In this document: in pieces, positions 1-9,270 of the stretch
Position numbering within the stretch: position 1 is the stretch's first letter
Layout: the number at the start of each line of letters is the position of its first letter
Assembly: GCF_900101465.1 (NCBI RefSeq)
Contig: NZ_FMZM01000006.1
Span: forward strand, 274,461-338,460
Direction: 5' to 3'
Origin: Nocardioides lianchengensis
GTDB taxonomy: Bacteria; Actinomycetota; Actinomycetes; Propionibacteriales; Nocardioidaceae
DNA: 64,000 nucleotides
Notes under the pieces: generated by a model
Databases searched by the model: none
The model's input: only the letters and a program-made list of their open reading frames with translations
Told to the model about the DNA's origin: nothing
Translations under genes and position numbers: made by a program

Positions 1-1008
1 GGCGAGATCCAGGACGGGTACGTCTGGGGTCGCGGCGCCGTCGACATGAAGGACTTCGACGCGATGCTGCTGTCCGTCGTACGGGCCCGGCAGCGGGCCG
101 GGCGGGTGCCCGAGCGGCCGGTCGTGCTCTGCTTCACCGCAGACGAGGAGGCGGGCGGCCACAAGGGCGCCCAGGTGCTGGTCGACGAGCACCCCGACGA
201 GTTCGAGGGGGTGACCGAGGCGGTCGGCGAGGTCGGCGGGTTCAGCACCACCGTCCGCGGCCGCCGGATGTACCTCGTCGAGGCCGCCGAGAAGGGCATG
301 GCCTGGATGCGGCTCACCGCCCGGGGCCGAGCCGGCCATGGATCGATGCTCAACACCGACAACGCCGTCTCCCGGCTGACCGCTGCGGTCGCCCGGATCG
401 GCGCCTACCAGTGGCCGGTCCGGCTGACGCCCACGATGGAGGTGCTCCTCGCGTCGGTCGGCGAGCTGGCCGGGGTGGAGGCCACCCCCGAGAACGCCCC
501 CGCCCTCATCGAGGAGTTCGGGGGCGCGGCACGGATGCTCGGCGCCGTCATCAGCAACACCACCAACCCGACGATGCTCAGCGCCGGCTACAAGGTCAAC
601 GTCATCCCGACCGAGGCCACCGCCCACGTGGACGGCCGGTTCCTGCCGGGCTTCGAGGACGAGTTCTTCGCGACCCTGGCCGAGCTGGTCGGCGAGGGGA
701 TCGAGATCGAGCACCTGTCCCACCAGCAGCCCTGGGAGACGCCGTACGACGGCGACCTGGTCGGCGCCATGCACCGCTCGATCCTGGCCGAGGACCCCGA
801 GGCGATCATCGCGCCGTACCTCATGAGCGGCGGCACCGACGCCAAGCACTTCCGCAGGCTGGGCATGCGCTCCTACGGCTTCGCGCCGCTGAAGCTCCCG
901 GCCGAGCTCGACTTCACCGCGCTCTTCCACGGCGTCGACGAGCGGGTGCCCGTCGATGCGCTCGAGTTCGGTGCGCGCGTGTTCGACCGGTTCCTCGACG
1001 ACGTCTGA
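1..1008 (+). CDS. M20-family metallopeptidase, 5' end outside window
   Basis: C-terminal part (about 335 residues) of an M20/M25/M40 zinc hydrolase that probably cleaves dipeptides or deacylates amino-acid derivatives in the cytoplasm. The reading frame is open from base 1. Visible family motifs are GRGAVDMK, whose Asp is a bridging zinc ligand, and ADEEAGG about 34 residues later with the catalytic Glu pair. AGHGSM follows in the dimerisation domain, and SGGTDAKHF near the end carries the last zinc-ligand His. The start lies before the window. The stop is followed within 25 bp by a long palindrome (1033-1102) that separates it from the convergent DUF5703 gene. The family is clear; the substrate is not. 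Confidence 0.88.
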   Translation, partial: GEIQDGYVWGRGAVDMKDFDAMLLSVVRARQRAGRVPERPVVLCFTADEEAGGHKGAQVLVDEHPDEFEGVTEAVGEVGGFSTTVRGRRMYLVEAAEKGMAWMRLTARGRAGHGSMLNTDNAVSRLTAAVARIGAYQWPVRLTPTMEVLLASVGELAGVEATPENAPALIEEFGGAARMLGAVISNTTNPTMLSAGYKVNVIPTEATAHVDGRFLPGFEDEFFATLAELVGEGIEIEHLSHQQPWETPYDGDLVGAMHRSILAEDPEAIIAPYLMSGGTDAKHFRRLGMRSYGFAPLKLPAELDFTALFHGVDERVPVDALEFGARVFDRFLDDV

Positions 1009-1032
1009 GGGGCACGGACGCGGGCTGGTGGG

Positions 1033-1102
1033 GTTCGCCGTTTGTGACCAAACGGCACCATGTGAGCGCTCACATGGCGCCGTTTGGTCACAAACAGCGA
1101 AC
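1033..1102. repeat. 70-bp near-perfect palindrome, TTG-TGAC-CAA repeat family
   Basis: Two 35-nt arms meet at 1067/1068 and match with only two mismatches. Each arm contains a smaller hairpin of the repeat family: GCCGTTTG, loop TGAC, then CAAACGGC. The centre is GTGAGCGCTCAC. It lies exactly between the stops of two convergent genes, touching the DUF5703 stop codon, so it could act as a bidirectional terminator. It lacks a U-tract. Confidence 0.85.
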
Positions 1103-1321
1103 TCAGGCGGTGCGGACGGCGCGGATGATCTTCCGCCGCAGGATCACCCGTCGTACGCCGTCGGCGCCGATCCGGACCCGGTCGAGCTCCCACCCGCCGT
1201 GCTCGGCGCGCTCGACCAGCAGCTTCGTGACCACGCCGCGGGGGAACTCCCGCGAGAACGTGACCTTGTCGAACTCCCACTCCACGCCCCGACCGGGCGC
1301 CTGACGGTGTGCACGTGACAT
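1103..1321 (-). CDS. DUF5703 family protein
   Basis: Small basic protein of 72 residues. It matches my recollection of the actinobacterial DUF5703 pattern: a W-E-F opening, PRGVVTKLL, then GGWELDRVRI, then an RRVILRRKIIR tail. Function is unknown. The start is the ATG at 1321 because GGAGGGGG lies 5-12 nt upstream of it; an in-frame ATG at 1336 would put that Shine-Dalgarno sequence inside the gene. It is convergent with the M20 peptidase and is followed directly by a palindromic repeat. No membrane segment or signal peptide is seen. Confidence 0.72.
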   Translation of the reverse strand: MSRAHRQAPGRGVEWEFDKVTFSREFPRGVVTKLLVERAEHGGWELDRVRIGADGVRRVILRRKIIRAVRTA

Positions 1322-1345
1322 GCCTACCCCCTCCACAAGATCCCG

Positions 1346-2305
1346 CTAGGCGAGATCCGGACCACTGACGTCGTCGAGCGCGTCGACGATCTCGGCCGGC
1401 AGGGTCAGGTCCTCGACGCTGAGGGCTCCCTGCAACTGGGCGGCGGTGCGCGCGCCCACGATCGGTGCGGTGACGCCGGGCCGGTCGCGCACCCAGACCA
1501 GGGCGACCTCCAGGGGGGTCCAGCCCAGGCCCTCGGCCGCGCGTGCGACGGCCTCCACGATGCCTGCGGACCGGTCGGTGAGGTAGGTGCCGACGAACGA
1601 GGCGAAGTGGCGCGAGGCGGCGCGCGAGTCCGACGGGGTGCCGGAGCGGTACTTGCCGGTCAGCACACCCCGGCCCAGCGGGGACCACGGCAGCACGCCG
1701 AGGCCGAGCGCGGCGCAGGCGGGCAGCACCTCGTGCTCGACGTGCCGGCTGAGCAGCGAGTACTCCACCTGCGTCGAGGCCAGCACCGCCCGGCCCGGGA
1801 CGGCGCGCTGCCAGGTGGCGGCCTGGGCCGTCTGCCACCCGGAGTAGTTGGAGATCCCGACGTACGACGCCCGCCCGGACGTGACCGCGAGGTCGAGAGC
1901 GGTCAGCGTCTCCTCGAGCGGTACGTCGTCGGACCAGATGTGCACCTGCCACAGGTCGACGTGCTCGACGCCGAGCCGGCGCAGCGAGGCATCGAGGGTC
2001 CGCAGCAGGTGGCCGCGCGAGACGTCGTACGCCCGGCCGCCGCCGCGGGTGCCGCTGATGCCGGCCTTGGTGGCCAGGACGACGTCGTCGCGGCCGACCA
2101 CGTCGCCGAGGAGGCTGCCGATCAGCTCCTCGGACGCGCCGTTGCCGTAACCGGCCGCGGTGTCCAGGAGGGTGCCGCCCGCCTCGGTGAAGGCGACCAG
2201 CTGGTCGCGGGCCTCGTGCTCGTCCGTGTCACGTCCCCACGTCATCGTCCCGAGACCGAGACGGGACACCCGGAGCCCTGTGGCGCCCAACGACCTGTGC
2301 TGCAT
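1346..2305 (-). CDS. aldo/keto reductase
   Basis: Cytoplasmic NADPH-dependent aldo/keto reductase of 319 residues, a full-length (beta/alpha)8 barrel. The catalytic tetrad is visible: Asp48 and Tyr53 in LLDTAAGYG, Lys80 in LATKAG and His122 in LWQVHIW. The C-terminal SEDL-type cofactor region appears as APIVGARTAAQL. A TACCTT box 6 nt before the ATG suggests a leaderless transcript. The physiological substrate cannot be read from the sequence. Its neighbours (DUF5703, uppP) do not suggest a shared pathway. Confidence 0.9.
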   Translation of the reverse strand: MQHRSLGATGLRVSRLGLGTMTWGRDTDEHEARDQLVAFTEAGGTLLDTAAGYGNGASEELIGSLLGDVVGRDDVVLATKAGISGTRGGGRAYDVSRGHLLRTLDASLRRLGVEHVDLWQVHIWSDDVPLEETLTALDLAVTSGRASYVGISNYSGWQTAQAATWQRAVPGRAVLASTQVEYSLLSRHVEHEVLPACAALGLGVLPWSPLGRGVLTGKYRSGTPSDSRAASRHFASFVGTYLTDRSAGIVEAVARAAEGLGWTPLEVALVWVRDRPGVTAPIVGARTAAQLQGALSVEDLTLPAEIVDALDDVSGPDLA

Positions 2306-2389
2306 GGCGACAAGGTAGTAGGCAACACCACACCCTCAGTCGACGGCTCGCCCACCGAACGCCGGTCGGCGTCCGTAGGATCGCCTCCC

Positions 2390-3214
2390 GTGTGGGACTT
2401 CTTCGAGGCCGTCGTGCTCGGCACCATCCAGGGCCTGACCGAGTTCCTGCCGATCTCCAGCAGCGCGCACCTCCGGATCTTCCCGGAGATGTTCGGCTGG
2501 GGTGACCCGGGCGCGGCGTTCACCGCCGTCATCCAGATCGGGACCGAGCTGGCGGTGCTCATCTACTTCCGCGAGGACATCTGGCGGATCGGGTCGACCT
2601 GGCTCAAGAGCCTGGTGAGGCCGGAGTACCGCGGGCACCTCGACGCCCGGATGGGCTGGTTCATCATCATCGGCTCGCTGCCGATCGTGCTGCTCGGCGT
2701 CGCGCTGAAGGACGTGATCGAGCAGGACTTCCGCAGCCTGTGGATCATCGGGACGACGCTGATCGTGCTCGGGGTGATCCTCGGCATCGCCGACCGGGTC
2801 AGCCGGAGCAACAAGCAGATCAAGCAGATCACGCTCCGCGACGCCGTCCTCATGGGCGTGGCGCAGGCCTGCGCGCTCGTCCCCGGGGTCTCGCGCTCGG
2901 GCGCCACGATCTCGATGGGCCGGTTCCTCGGCTACGAGCGGGAGGCCGCCACCCGCTACGCGTTCCTGCTGGCCATCCCGGCCGTCGTCGGCGCCGGCCT
3001 CTTCGAGCTCAAGGAGATCCCGCACGGCGACAACACCTACGGCTGGGGCCCGACCATCGTCGCCACGGTCATCTCGTTCGTCGTCGGGTACGCCGCGATC
3101 GCCTGGCTGCTGCGCTACGTCTCCACGAAGTCGTACACGCCGTTCGTGCTCTACCGCGTCGCCCTCGGCGCGCTGGTCCTGGTGCTGGTCGCGACCGGAG
3201 TCCTGAACGCCTGA
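2390..3214 (+). CDS. uppP: undecaprenyl-diphosphatase UppP/BacA
   Basis: Integral membrane phosphatase of 274 residues that recycles undecaprenyl diphosphate to the monophosphate carrier used in peptidoglycan synthesis. The N-terminal motif [14 protein letters not shown] (residues 14-27) and the second motif PGVSRSGAT (165-173) hold the catalytic Glu, Ser and Arg residues typical of BacA. Several hydrophobic helices follow. The GTG at 2390 is chosen because the conserved [10 protein letters not shown] begins there and a TAGGAT box lies 8 nt upstream. Longer upstream reading is out of character for the family. Confidence 0.93.
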   Translation: MWDFFEAVVLGTIQGLTEFLPISSSAHLRIFPEMFGWGDPGAAFTAVIQIGTELAVLIYFREDIWRIGSTWLKSLVRPEYRGHLDARMGWFIIIGSLPIVLLGVALKDVIEQDFRSLWIIGTTLIVLGVILGIADRVSRSNKQIKQITLRDAVLMGVAQACALVPGVSRSGATISMGRFLGYEREAATRYAFLLAIPAVVGAGLFELKEIPHGDNTYGWGPTIVATVISFVVGYAAIAWLLRYVSTKSYTPFVLYRVALGALVLVLVATGVLNA

Positions 3215-3254
3215 TCGCACTCAGGTCCGGGTGGCGCCGGCCGATGCCCCGGGC

Positions 3255-4895
3255 ATGACCTCCTCTCGGCCTGCCCTGACCGGCGCCGCGCGCCTCGGCG
3301 TGCGCGGCAAGATCCTCTGCGTCGGCGCCGTCGGTGTCGTCGCGGCGCTGCTGGTCGGCGTCATCGGCATCCAGAACGCCCGCTCCTCGGAGAGCCACGC
3401 CCGCGACGTCCAGGAGCTGCAGGGCCTGGTGGCCGCGGTCAAGGAGGTCAACTTCTACAACGCCGACGTCACCGGCTGGCAGCTCGGCTACGCGTGGGAC
3501 GTCCGCCGGCTCTCGCCGTCGGTGGCGATCGACCCGAAGTCGGCGAACCGGGCCGGCTTCCTCACCAGCGTGGCCGGCCTCCGGGAGCAGCTGGACGCGA
3601 TGCCGACCGAGGTGATGAGCGCGGGGGAGCGGGAGCAGTTCGACCGGATCAGCGCGCTCTGGGACCAGTTCTTCGCGGCCGACGACCAGGTCGTCGAGGC
3701 CTACCGTGTCGGCACCGCCGCCGCCGTGGACCGCGGCGACCAGCTGATCCTCGACCAGGTCTACGCCATCTACGGCGAGATCGTGGAGCTCACCGGGACC
3801 ATGGTGACCAGCGTCCTCGAGCGGACCGACGCCCTCACCGAGGAGTCGGTGGACGCCGCCGGCGCCGCCCAGCGGCTGGTCTTCCTCGTGCTGGCGCTCG
3901 GCGCGCTGATCGTCGCGGCGTTCGCCCTCTTCTCCGCGGGCCGGATCGTCCGCGGTCTCGACGTCGTACGACGGGCTCTGCACGCCTTCGCGGCCGGGGA
4001 CCTGACCGCCCGGGCCGAGGTGCGGACCCGGGACGAGGTGGGCGAGATGGCCGCGTCGTACGAGGAGGCGCGGGTCGCCGTCGCGGCGATCGTCGGCAAG
4101 GTCGCGGGCTCCGCGGACGCCGTCGCCGGCGCGTCGGAGGAGCTGTCGGCCTCGTCGCACCAGATCGCCGCGGGTGCGGAGGAGACGTCCGTCCAGGCCG
4201 GTGTGGTGTCCGGTGCCGCGGACGAGGTGTCGCGCAACGTCGGGACCGTCGCCGCCGGTGCGGAGGAGATGGGCGCCTCGATCCGCGAGATCGCCCACTC
4301 CGCCAACGAGGCCGCCCGGGTCGCGGCCGAGGCCGTCACCACCGTGGAGGTCACCAACGAGACCGTCGCCAAGCTCGGCACGTCCAGCCAGGAGATCGGC
4401 GCGGTCGTCAAGACGATCACCTCGATCGCGGAGCAGACCAACCTGCTGGCCCTGAACGCGACCATCGAGGCCGCTCGCGCCGGTGAGGCCGGCAAGGGCT
4501 TCGCGGTCGTGGCCAACGAGGTCAAGGAGCTGGCCCAGGAGACCGCCCGGGCGACCGAGGACATCGCCAAGCGGGTGGAGGCGATCCAGGCCGACACCTC
4601 CGGTGCCGTCGTGGCGATCGGTGAGATCGCCGAGATCATCACCAGCATCAACGACTACCAGAACACCATCGCCGCGGCGGTCGAGGAGCAGACCGCCACG
4701 ACCAACGAGATGTCCCGCAACGTCGCCGAGGCCTCCACCGGCTCCGGGGAGATCGCGACCAACATCTCGGGTGTCGCGACCGCGGCCGAGGGCACGACGC
4801 AGGCGGTCAACCAGACGCTGACCGCGATCGCCGAGCTGGCCTCGATGGCCGCCGAGCTGCGCGCCGACGTCGCCAGCTTCACGCTGGACGCCTGA
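3255..4895 (+). CDS. methyl-accepting chemotaxis protein
   Basis: Transmembrane chemoreceptor of 546 residues. In order: a short cytoplasmic tail, TM1 (about 20-39), an extracytoplasmic helical sensor region of about 165 residues, TM2 (about 207-229), a HAMP domain (about 230-282) and the cytoplasmic signalling helices. The hairpin tip (about 393-424) contains [17 protein letters not shown] and GFAVVANEV, the conserved CheA/CheW contact region. The ATG at 3255 is preferred over an in-frame GTG at 3231. It fits with the FliA sigma factor at the other end of the window, which points to a motile organism. The ligand is unknown. Confidence 0.93.
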   Translation: MTSSRPALTGAARLGVRGKILCVGAVGVVAALLVGVIGIQNARSSESHARDVQELQGLVAAVKEVNFYNADVTGWQLGYAWDVRRLSPSVAIDPKSANRAGFLTSVAGLREQLDAMPTEVMSAGEREQFDRISALWDQFFAADDQVVEAYRVGTAAAVDRGDQLILDQVYAIYGEIVELTGTMVTSVLERTDALTEESVDAAGAAQRLVFLVLALGALIVAAFALFSAGRIVRGLDVVRRALHAFAAGDLTARAEVRTRDEVGEMAASYEEARVAVAAIVGKVAGSADAVAGASEELSASSHQIAAGAEETSVQAGVVSGAADEVSRNVGTVAAGAEEMGASIREIAHSANEAARVAAEAVTTVEVTNETVAKLGTSSQEIGAVVKTITSIAEQTNLLALNATIEAARAGEAGKGFAVVANEVKELAQETARATEDIAKRVEAIQADTSGAVVAIGEIAEIITSINDYQNTIAAAVEEQTATTNEMSRNVAEASTGSGEIATNISGVATAAEGTTQAVNQTLTAIAELASMAAELRADVASFTLDA

Positions 4896-4896
4896 C

Positions 4897-5877
4897 CTAG
4901 AGCCAGCCGGACCGCTTGAACAGCACCCACAGCCCGCCCGCCACCGCGCCCATGAGCAGCAGGGCGAAGGGGTAGCCGAGGGTCCAACCGAGCTCGGGCA
5001 TGTGCTCGAAGTTCATGCCGTAGATCCCGGCGATCAGGGTGGGGACGACGACCAGCGCGGCGCCGGCCGAGATCTTGCGCATGTCGTCGTTCTGCTGGAC
5101 CGAGATCTGGGCCAGGTGCGCCTCGAAGGCCGACGAGAGCAGGGTCTCCAGGCTGTCGCCGACCTCGTTGGCCTGGGTGAGGTGGTCGAGGACGTCGCGG
5201 AAGAAGGGCCGGGCCTCCGCGGGTACGGCGGGCACCTCGCCGCTGGAGAGCCGGCGCATCGGCTCGCGCAGCGGCTGCACGGCCCGTCGTACCTCGGCGA
5301 GCTCGCGCTTGAGGGTGTAGATCCGGGCGGAGTCCTTGGTGCGCTCGGGCGAGAAGACGGAGGTCTCGACCTCGTCGACGTCGATCTCGAGCTCGCGGAC
5401 GACGTCGAGGTAGCCGTCCACCACGGTGTCGCAGACGGCGTACATGACCGAGCCGGGGCCGTGCGTGAGCAGCTCGGGCTGGGCCTCGAGCTGGCTACGG
5501 GCGCTGCGGAGCTGGGAGCCGCGGCCGTGCCGGACGGTCACGACGAAGTCGCGGCCGAGGAAGATGTTGATCTCGCCGGTCTCGACGGCGTCGTCCTCGT
5601 CGACGTACCAAAGCGTCTTGAGGACCAGGAACAGACTGTCGGCGTACTTCTCGAGCTTGGGGCGCTGGTGGGCCTGGACGGCGTCCTCGACGGCGAGCGG
5701 GTGCAGCCCGAAGGCCTCCGCGACCTCGCTGAGCTCGTGCTCGCTGGGCCGGTAGAGGCCCAGCCAGACGAAGTCGCCGGGGCTCTCGACACCGGCGCGG
5801 AGCTTGTCGAACTCGTGGGGAGCGCAGTCGAGGTCGACACGGGTGCCGCCCCGGTAGAGGGCGCTGTCGACGATCAC
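4897..5877 (-). CDS. corA: CorA family magnesium/metal transporter
   Basis: Membrane channel protein of 326 residues. A long cytoplasmic funnel domain is followed by two C-terminal transmembrane helices. The signature YGMN sits at about 286-289 at the end of TM1, followed by the short loop and TM2 and a basic KRSGWL tail, as in CorA. It probably carries Mg2+ or Co2+. The start is a GTG with TAGCGT 6 nt upstream, suggesting leaderless expression. Its stop lies one base from that of the convergent chemoreceptor gene. Confidence 0.9.
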   Translation of the reverse strand: MIVDSALYRGGTRVDLDCAPHEFDKLRAGVESPGDFVWLGLYRPSEHELSEVAEAFGLHPLAVEDAVQAHQRPKLEKYADSLFLVLKTLWYVDEDDAVETGEINIFLGRDFVVTVRHGRGSQLRSARSQLEAQPELLTHGPGSVMYAVCDTVVDGYLDVVRELEIDVDEVETSVFSPERTKDSARIYTLKRELAEVRRAVQPLREPMRRLSSGEVPAVPAEARPFFRDVLDHLTQANEVGDSLETLLSSAFEAHLAQISVQQNDDMRKISAGAALVVVPTLIAGIYGMNFEHMPELGWTLGYPFALLLMGAVAGGLWVLFKRSGWL

Positions 5878-5920
5878 GGGGCCACGCTAGCGCCGGGACG
5901 GTCCGGCTACAGTCCGCGAC

Positions 5921-6652
5921 ATGGCAACGGTCATCCTGGTCCGGCACGGTCGGACCACCGCGAACGCCTCGGGAGTGCTCGCCGGGCGCACCGCCGGTGT
6001 GAAGCTCGACGAGACCGGGCGGGGGCAGGCGGCGCGGACGGGGGAGCGGCTCGCCGTCGTCCCCCTCACCGCCGTGGTCACCAGCCCGCTGGAGCGCTGC
6101 CGTCAGACCGCACGCGCGCTGCTGGAGCAGCAGACGGGCGAGCCGGCGACCCTGGTCGAGCGCGGGATCACCGAGTGCGACTACGGCGAGTGGCAGGGCC
6201 GCCCGCTGCGCGAGCTGGCCAAGGAGAAGCTCTGGAGCGTCGTGCAGGCCCAGCCGTCGGCCGCGACGTTCCCCGGCGGCGAGTCGATGACCACCATGCA
6301 GGCCCGGTCGGTCGCCGCCGTACGACGCCTCGACGCCGCGTTCGAGGCCGAGCACGGGCCGGGCGCGGTGTGGGTGGCGGTCAGCCACGGCGACATCATC
6401 AAGTCGGTGCTGGCCGACGCGCTCGGGATGCACCTCGATCTGTTCCAGCGGATCAACGTTGACCCCGCGTCGGTCTCGATCGTCCGCTACACCGAGTCGC
6501 GGCCCTACGTGCTGGCCACCAACACCCACGCGGGTGACCTGGGCTGGCTGGTGCCGCCCAAGCCGACCCGCAAGGGCCGCGGCCGTCGTACCACCGACGC
6601 CGCCGTGGGCGGCGGGGCCGGTCCTGTTCCCGCCTCTGGGGCGACGTCCTAG
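5921..6652 (+). CDS. histidine phosphatase family protein (MSMEG_4193-like)
   Basis: Phosphoglycerate-mutase-like protein of 243 residues. VRHGRTTAN near the N-terminus holds the phospho-accepting His9, and AVSHGD (His about 156) supplies the second active-site His. The order of this gene, a DUF3090 gene, an SCO1664-type gene and mshC is a conserved actinobacterial block, and I recall the first member annotated as an MSMEG_4193-type phosphomutase. The substrate is unproven. TACAGT lies 7 nt before the ATG, so the operon probably begins here with a leaderless mRNA. A low-complexity basic and glycine-rich tail ends the protein. Confidence 0.88.
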   Translation: MATVILVRHGRTTANASGVLAGRTAGVKLDETGRGQAARTGERLAVVPLTAVVTSPLERCRQTARALLEQQTGEPATLVERGITECDYGEWQGRPLRELAKEKLWSVVQAQPSAATFPGGESMTTMQARSVAAVRRLDAAFEAEHGPGAVWVAVSHGDIIKSVLADALGMHLDLFQRINVDPASVSIVRYTESRPYVLATNTHAGDLGWLVPPKPTRKGRGRRTTDAAVGGGAGPVPASGATS

Positions 6653-6662
6653 GGTGAGTGGC

Positions 6663-7238
6663 ATGCCCCTCGTCCACGGCTTCGACCCGCCGGAGCGCTT
6701 CGTCACCGGCACGGTCGGCCCGCCCGGGTCCCGCACCTTCTTCCTGCAGGCCCGCAGCGGCGCCCGGCTCGTCAGCGTGTCGCTGGAGAAGCAGCAGGTC
6801 GCCGCCCTGGCCGAGCGCGTCGACGAGCTCCTCGACGACGTGCTGTCGAGCGAGGACCACGAGTCGGTGATCCCGGCCGTCGCGCCGCTCGGCCTCGACG
6901 ACACCGCGCCCCTCGAGCAGCCGATCGAGGAGGAGTTCCGCGCCGGCACCATGACGCTGTCCTGGGACCCCGCCGACGAGCGCGTCGTGATCGAGGTGTT
7001 CCCGTTCAGCGAGGCGGCCGTGGTCAGCCCCGACCAGCTCGACGAGGACATCATCGAGCCGGACCCGGAGGAGGTCCTCGTCGTCCGGCTCCCGCCGGGG
7101 GCGGCGCGGGCCTTCGTCAAGCGCAGCGAGCAGGTGCTCGAGGCGGGTCGCCCCAGCTGCCCGTTCTGCGGCAACCCGATCGATCCTGACGGGCACCTCT
7201 GCGTGCGCGCCAACGGCTTCCGCAGACGGGACCCGTGA
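6663..7238 (+). CDS. DUF3090 family protein
   Basis: Conserved actinobacterial protein of 191 residues with unknown function. The opening MPLVHGFDPPERFVTGTVG and the QARSGARLVSVSLEKQQV segment fit DUF3090. The C-terminal end carries CPFCG (Cys166, Cys169) and a further Cys180, consistent with a small metal site. The ATG at 6663 follows a TAGGGT box by 7 nt; that box overlaps the stop codon of the phosphatase gene, so an internal leaderless start is possible besides read-through. It overlaps the next gene by four bases (GTGA), indicating translational coupling. Confidence 0.85.
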   Translation: MPLVHGFDPPERFVTGTVGPPGSRTFFLQARSGARLVSVSLEKQQVAALAERVDELLDDVLSSEDHESVIPAVAPLGLDDTAPLEQPIEEEFRAGTMTLSWDPADERVVIEVFPFSEAAVVSPDQLDEDIIEPDPEEVLVVRLPPGAARAFVKRSEQVLEAGRPSCPFCGNPIDPDGHLCVRANGFRRRDP

Positions 7239-8005
7239 GGGACGCGAGCCCGGACCTGCTCGAGGGGGAGCTGGTCCTCGGCGGGCGGATCATGCCCGCC
7301 TCGAACGCCACCTTCCTCGGGTCCATCGGCGAGACGCAGGTCGTCTACAAGCCGGTGGCGGGGGAGCGGCCCCTGTGGGACTTCCCCGACGGCGACCTGG
7401 CCGGTCGCGAGCGGGCGGCGTACCTCGTCTCCGAGGAGCTCGGCTGGGACGTCGTCCCGCAGACCTGGCTGCGCGACGGCCCGCACGGACCGGGGATGGT
7501 CCAGTGCTGGCAGGAGGTCGACGCCGCCCAGGAGGCCGTGACGCTCGTGCCCGAGGGGCAGGTGCCGGACGGGTGGCGGCACGTCTTCGACGGCATCGAC
7601 GGGCGCGACCTGCCCGTCTCGCTCGTGCACGAGGACTCGGCCCCGTTGCGCCGGATGGCCGTCTTCGACGTCGTGGTCAACAACGCCGACCGCAAGGGCG
7701 GGCACGTGCTGGAGATGGCCGGGGGACACCGCTACGGCGTCGACCACGGCATCGCGTTCCACGCCGAGCACAAGCTGCGGACGGTGCTGTGGGGCTGGCT
7801 GGGGGAGCCGCTGAGCGACGACGAGGTCGAGGCGGTGCGGGCCCTCGGGGTCGCGGCCCGCGGGCCGCTCGGCGACGCGCTCGCCCCGCTGCTGACCGAC
7901 CGCGAGATCGACGCGTTCGGGCGGCGCTGCCGCCGGCTCGCCGACCACGGCGTGATGCCCGTCCCCCGGGGCGAGTACCCCGCGGTCCCGTGGCCGCCGT
8001 TCTGA
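7235..8005 (+). CDS. SCO1664 family protein, kinase-like fold
   Basis: Cytoplasmic protein of 256 residues belonging to the SCO1664-type family found next to DUF3090 and mshC in actinobacteria. The segment VVYKPVAGERPLWDFP contains a likely phosphate-contacting Lys. VVNNADRKGGHVL followed by YGVDHGIAFH resembles the catalytic loop and metal-binding Asp of HipA or phosphatidylinositol-kinase-like folds. Kinase activity is inferred, not shown. The GTG start overlaps the preceding stop. mshC follows after 24 bp with its own promoter-like box. Confidence 0.83.
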   Translation: MRDASPDLLEGELVLGGRIMPASNATFLGSIGETQVVYKPVAGERPLWDFPDGDLAGRERAAYLVSEELGWDVVPQTWLRDGPHGPGMVQCWQEVDAAQEAVTLVPEGQVPDGWRHVFDGIDGRDLPVSLVHEDSAPLRRMAVFDVVVNNADRKGGHVLEMAGGHRYGVDHGIAFHAEHKLRTVLWGWLGEPLSDDEVEAVRALGVAARGPLGDALAPLLTDREIDAFGRRCRRLADHGVMPVPRGEYPAVPWPPF

Positions 8006-8016
8006 CCGGCCTCCTC

Positions 8017-8022
8017 TAGAGT
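8017..8022 (+). promoter_or_regulatory. -10 box for leaderless mshC
   Basis: TAGAGT, seven nucleotides before the ATG at 8030 and with no Shine-Dalgarno sequence between. This geometry places transcription start at or next to the start codon. No convincing -35 element is visible. Confidence 0.5.
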
Positions 8023-8029
8023 TCACGTC

Positions 8030-9268
8030 ATGCGTGCCTGGCCCTCCCCGGAGATCCCGACCCTGCCGGTGGCGGGTCCGCCCGTGTCTCTCCACGACAC
8101 GGCCTCGGGAGGGCGGGTCACGACCCGCCCCGACGGGGTCGCGCGGCTCTACGTCTGCGGCATCACGCCGTACGACGCCACCCACCTGGGCCACGCCGCG
8201 ACGTACCTCGCCTTCGACCTGCTCAACCGGGCCTGGCGCCACGCCGGCCACGACGTCACCTACGTCCAGAACGTCACCGACGTCGACGACCCGCTGCTGG
8301 AGCGGGCCACCAAGGTCAAGGTCGACTGGGTCGAGCTGGCCGAGCGCGAGACCGAGCTCTTCCGCCAGGACATGACGGCGCTGCGCGTGCTGCCGCCGGC
8401 GCACTACGTCGGCGCAGTCGAGTCGATCCCGCTCGCGGTGGAGCTGATCGAGCGGCTGCAGGCCGCCGGAGCCGTCTACCGCGTCGAGAACGACCTCTAC
8501 ATGTCGGTGACCGCCGACCCCGCGTTCGGCGCCGAGTCCGGCCTGGACCGCGAGGAGATGCTCCGGATCTTCCCCGAGCGCGGCGGCGACCCGGACACCC
8601 CCGGAAAGAAGGACCCGCTCGACTGCGTGCTGTGGCGCGGCGAGCGCGAGGGCGAGCCGTCGTGGCCCAGCCCGTTCGGACCCGGACGACCCGGCTGGCA
8701 CATCGAGTGCGCGGCCATCGCGATGCACCACCTCGGCGGCGCGTTCGACGTCCAGGGCGGCGGCAGCGACCTGGTCTTCCCGCACCACGAGATGTGCGCC
8801 GGCCACGCGCAGGTCGCCGTACCCGGGACGCCGTTCGCGCAGGTCTACGCGCACGCCGGCATGGTCGCGTACGACGGCGAGAAGATGTCCAAGTCGCGCG
8901 GCAACCTGGTCTTCGTCTCGGCGCTGCGCAACAGCGACGTCGACCCGATGGCCATCCGCCTCGCGCTGCTGCGCCACCACTACCGCTCCGACTGGGAGTG
9001 GACCGACGCCGAGCTCTGGGACGCCGTCGACGCGCTCGCCGACTGGCGCCGCGCGCTGGCCCTCGGCGCCGGTGCCCCGGCAGCGCCCGTGGTCGCCGAG
9101 GTGCTCGCCGCCGTCGCCGACGACCTCGACGCCCCGCGCGCCGTCGCCGCGATCGAGGGCTGGGTCCGCGCCACCCTCGGCACCGACGGACTCGCCGACA
9201 CCACCGACCCCGACGCGGCGCTCGCCGTGCACGCCGTGCTCGACGCGGCGCTCGGCCTCGCGCTCTGA
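8030..9268 (+). CDS. mshC: cysteine--1-D-myo-inosityl 2-amino-2-deoxy-alpha-D-glucopyranoside ligase
   Basis: ATP-dependent ligase of 412 residues that joins cysteine to GlcN-inositol in mycothiol synthesis, the actinobacterial counterpart of glutathione. It is a class I cysteinyl-tRNA-synthetase relative: [16 protein letters not shown] (about 41-56) holds the zinc Cys43 and the HIGH-like HLGH, and KMSKS is at 285-289. The zinc-site His residues appear in [13 protein letters not shown]. It is shorter than CysRS, lacking the anticodon-binding end. Genome context beside the histidine-phosphatase/DUF3090/SCO1664 block agrees. Expression may be leaderless. Confidence 0.95.
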   Translation: MRAWPSPEIPTLPVAGPPVSLHDTASGGRVTTRPDGVARLYVCGITPYDATHLGHAATYLAFDLLNRAWRHAGHDVTYVQNVTDVDDPLLERATKVKVDWVELAERETELFRQDMTALRVLPPAHYVGAVESIPLAVELIERLQAAGAVYRVENDLYMSVTADPAFGAESGLDREEMLRIFPERGGDPDTPGKKDPLDCVLWRGEREGEPSWPSPFGPGRPGWHIECAAIAMHHLGGAFDVQGGGSDLVFPHHEMCAGHAQVAVPGTPFAQVYAHAGMVAYDGEKMSKSRGNLVFVSALRNSDVDPMAIRLALLRHHYRSDWEWTDAELWDAVDALADWRRALALGAGAPAAPVVAEVLAAVADDLDAPRAVAAIEGWVRATLGTDGLADTTDPDAALAVHAVLDAALGLAL

Positions 9269-9270
9269 CC

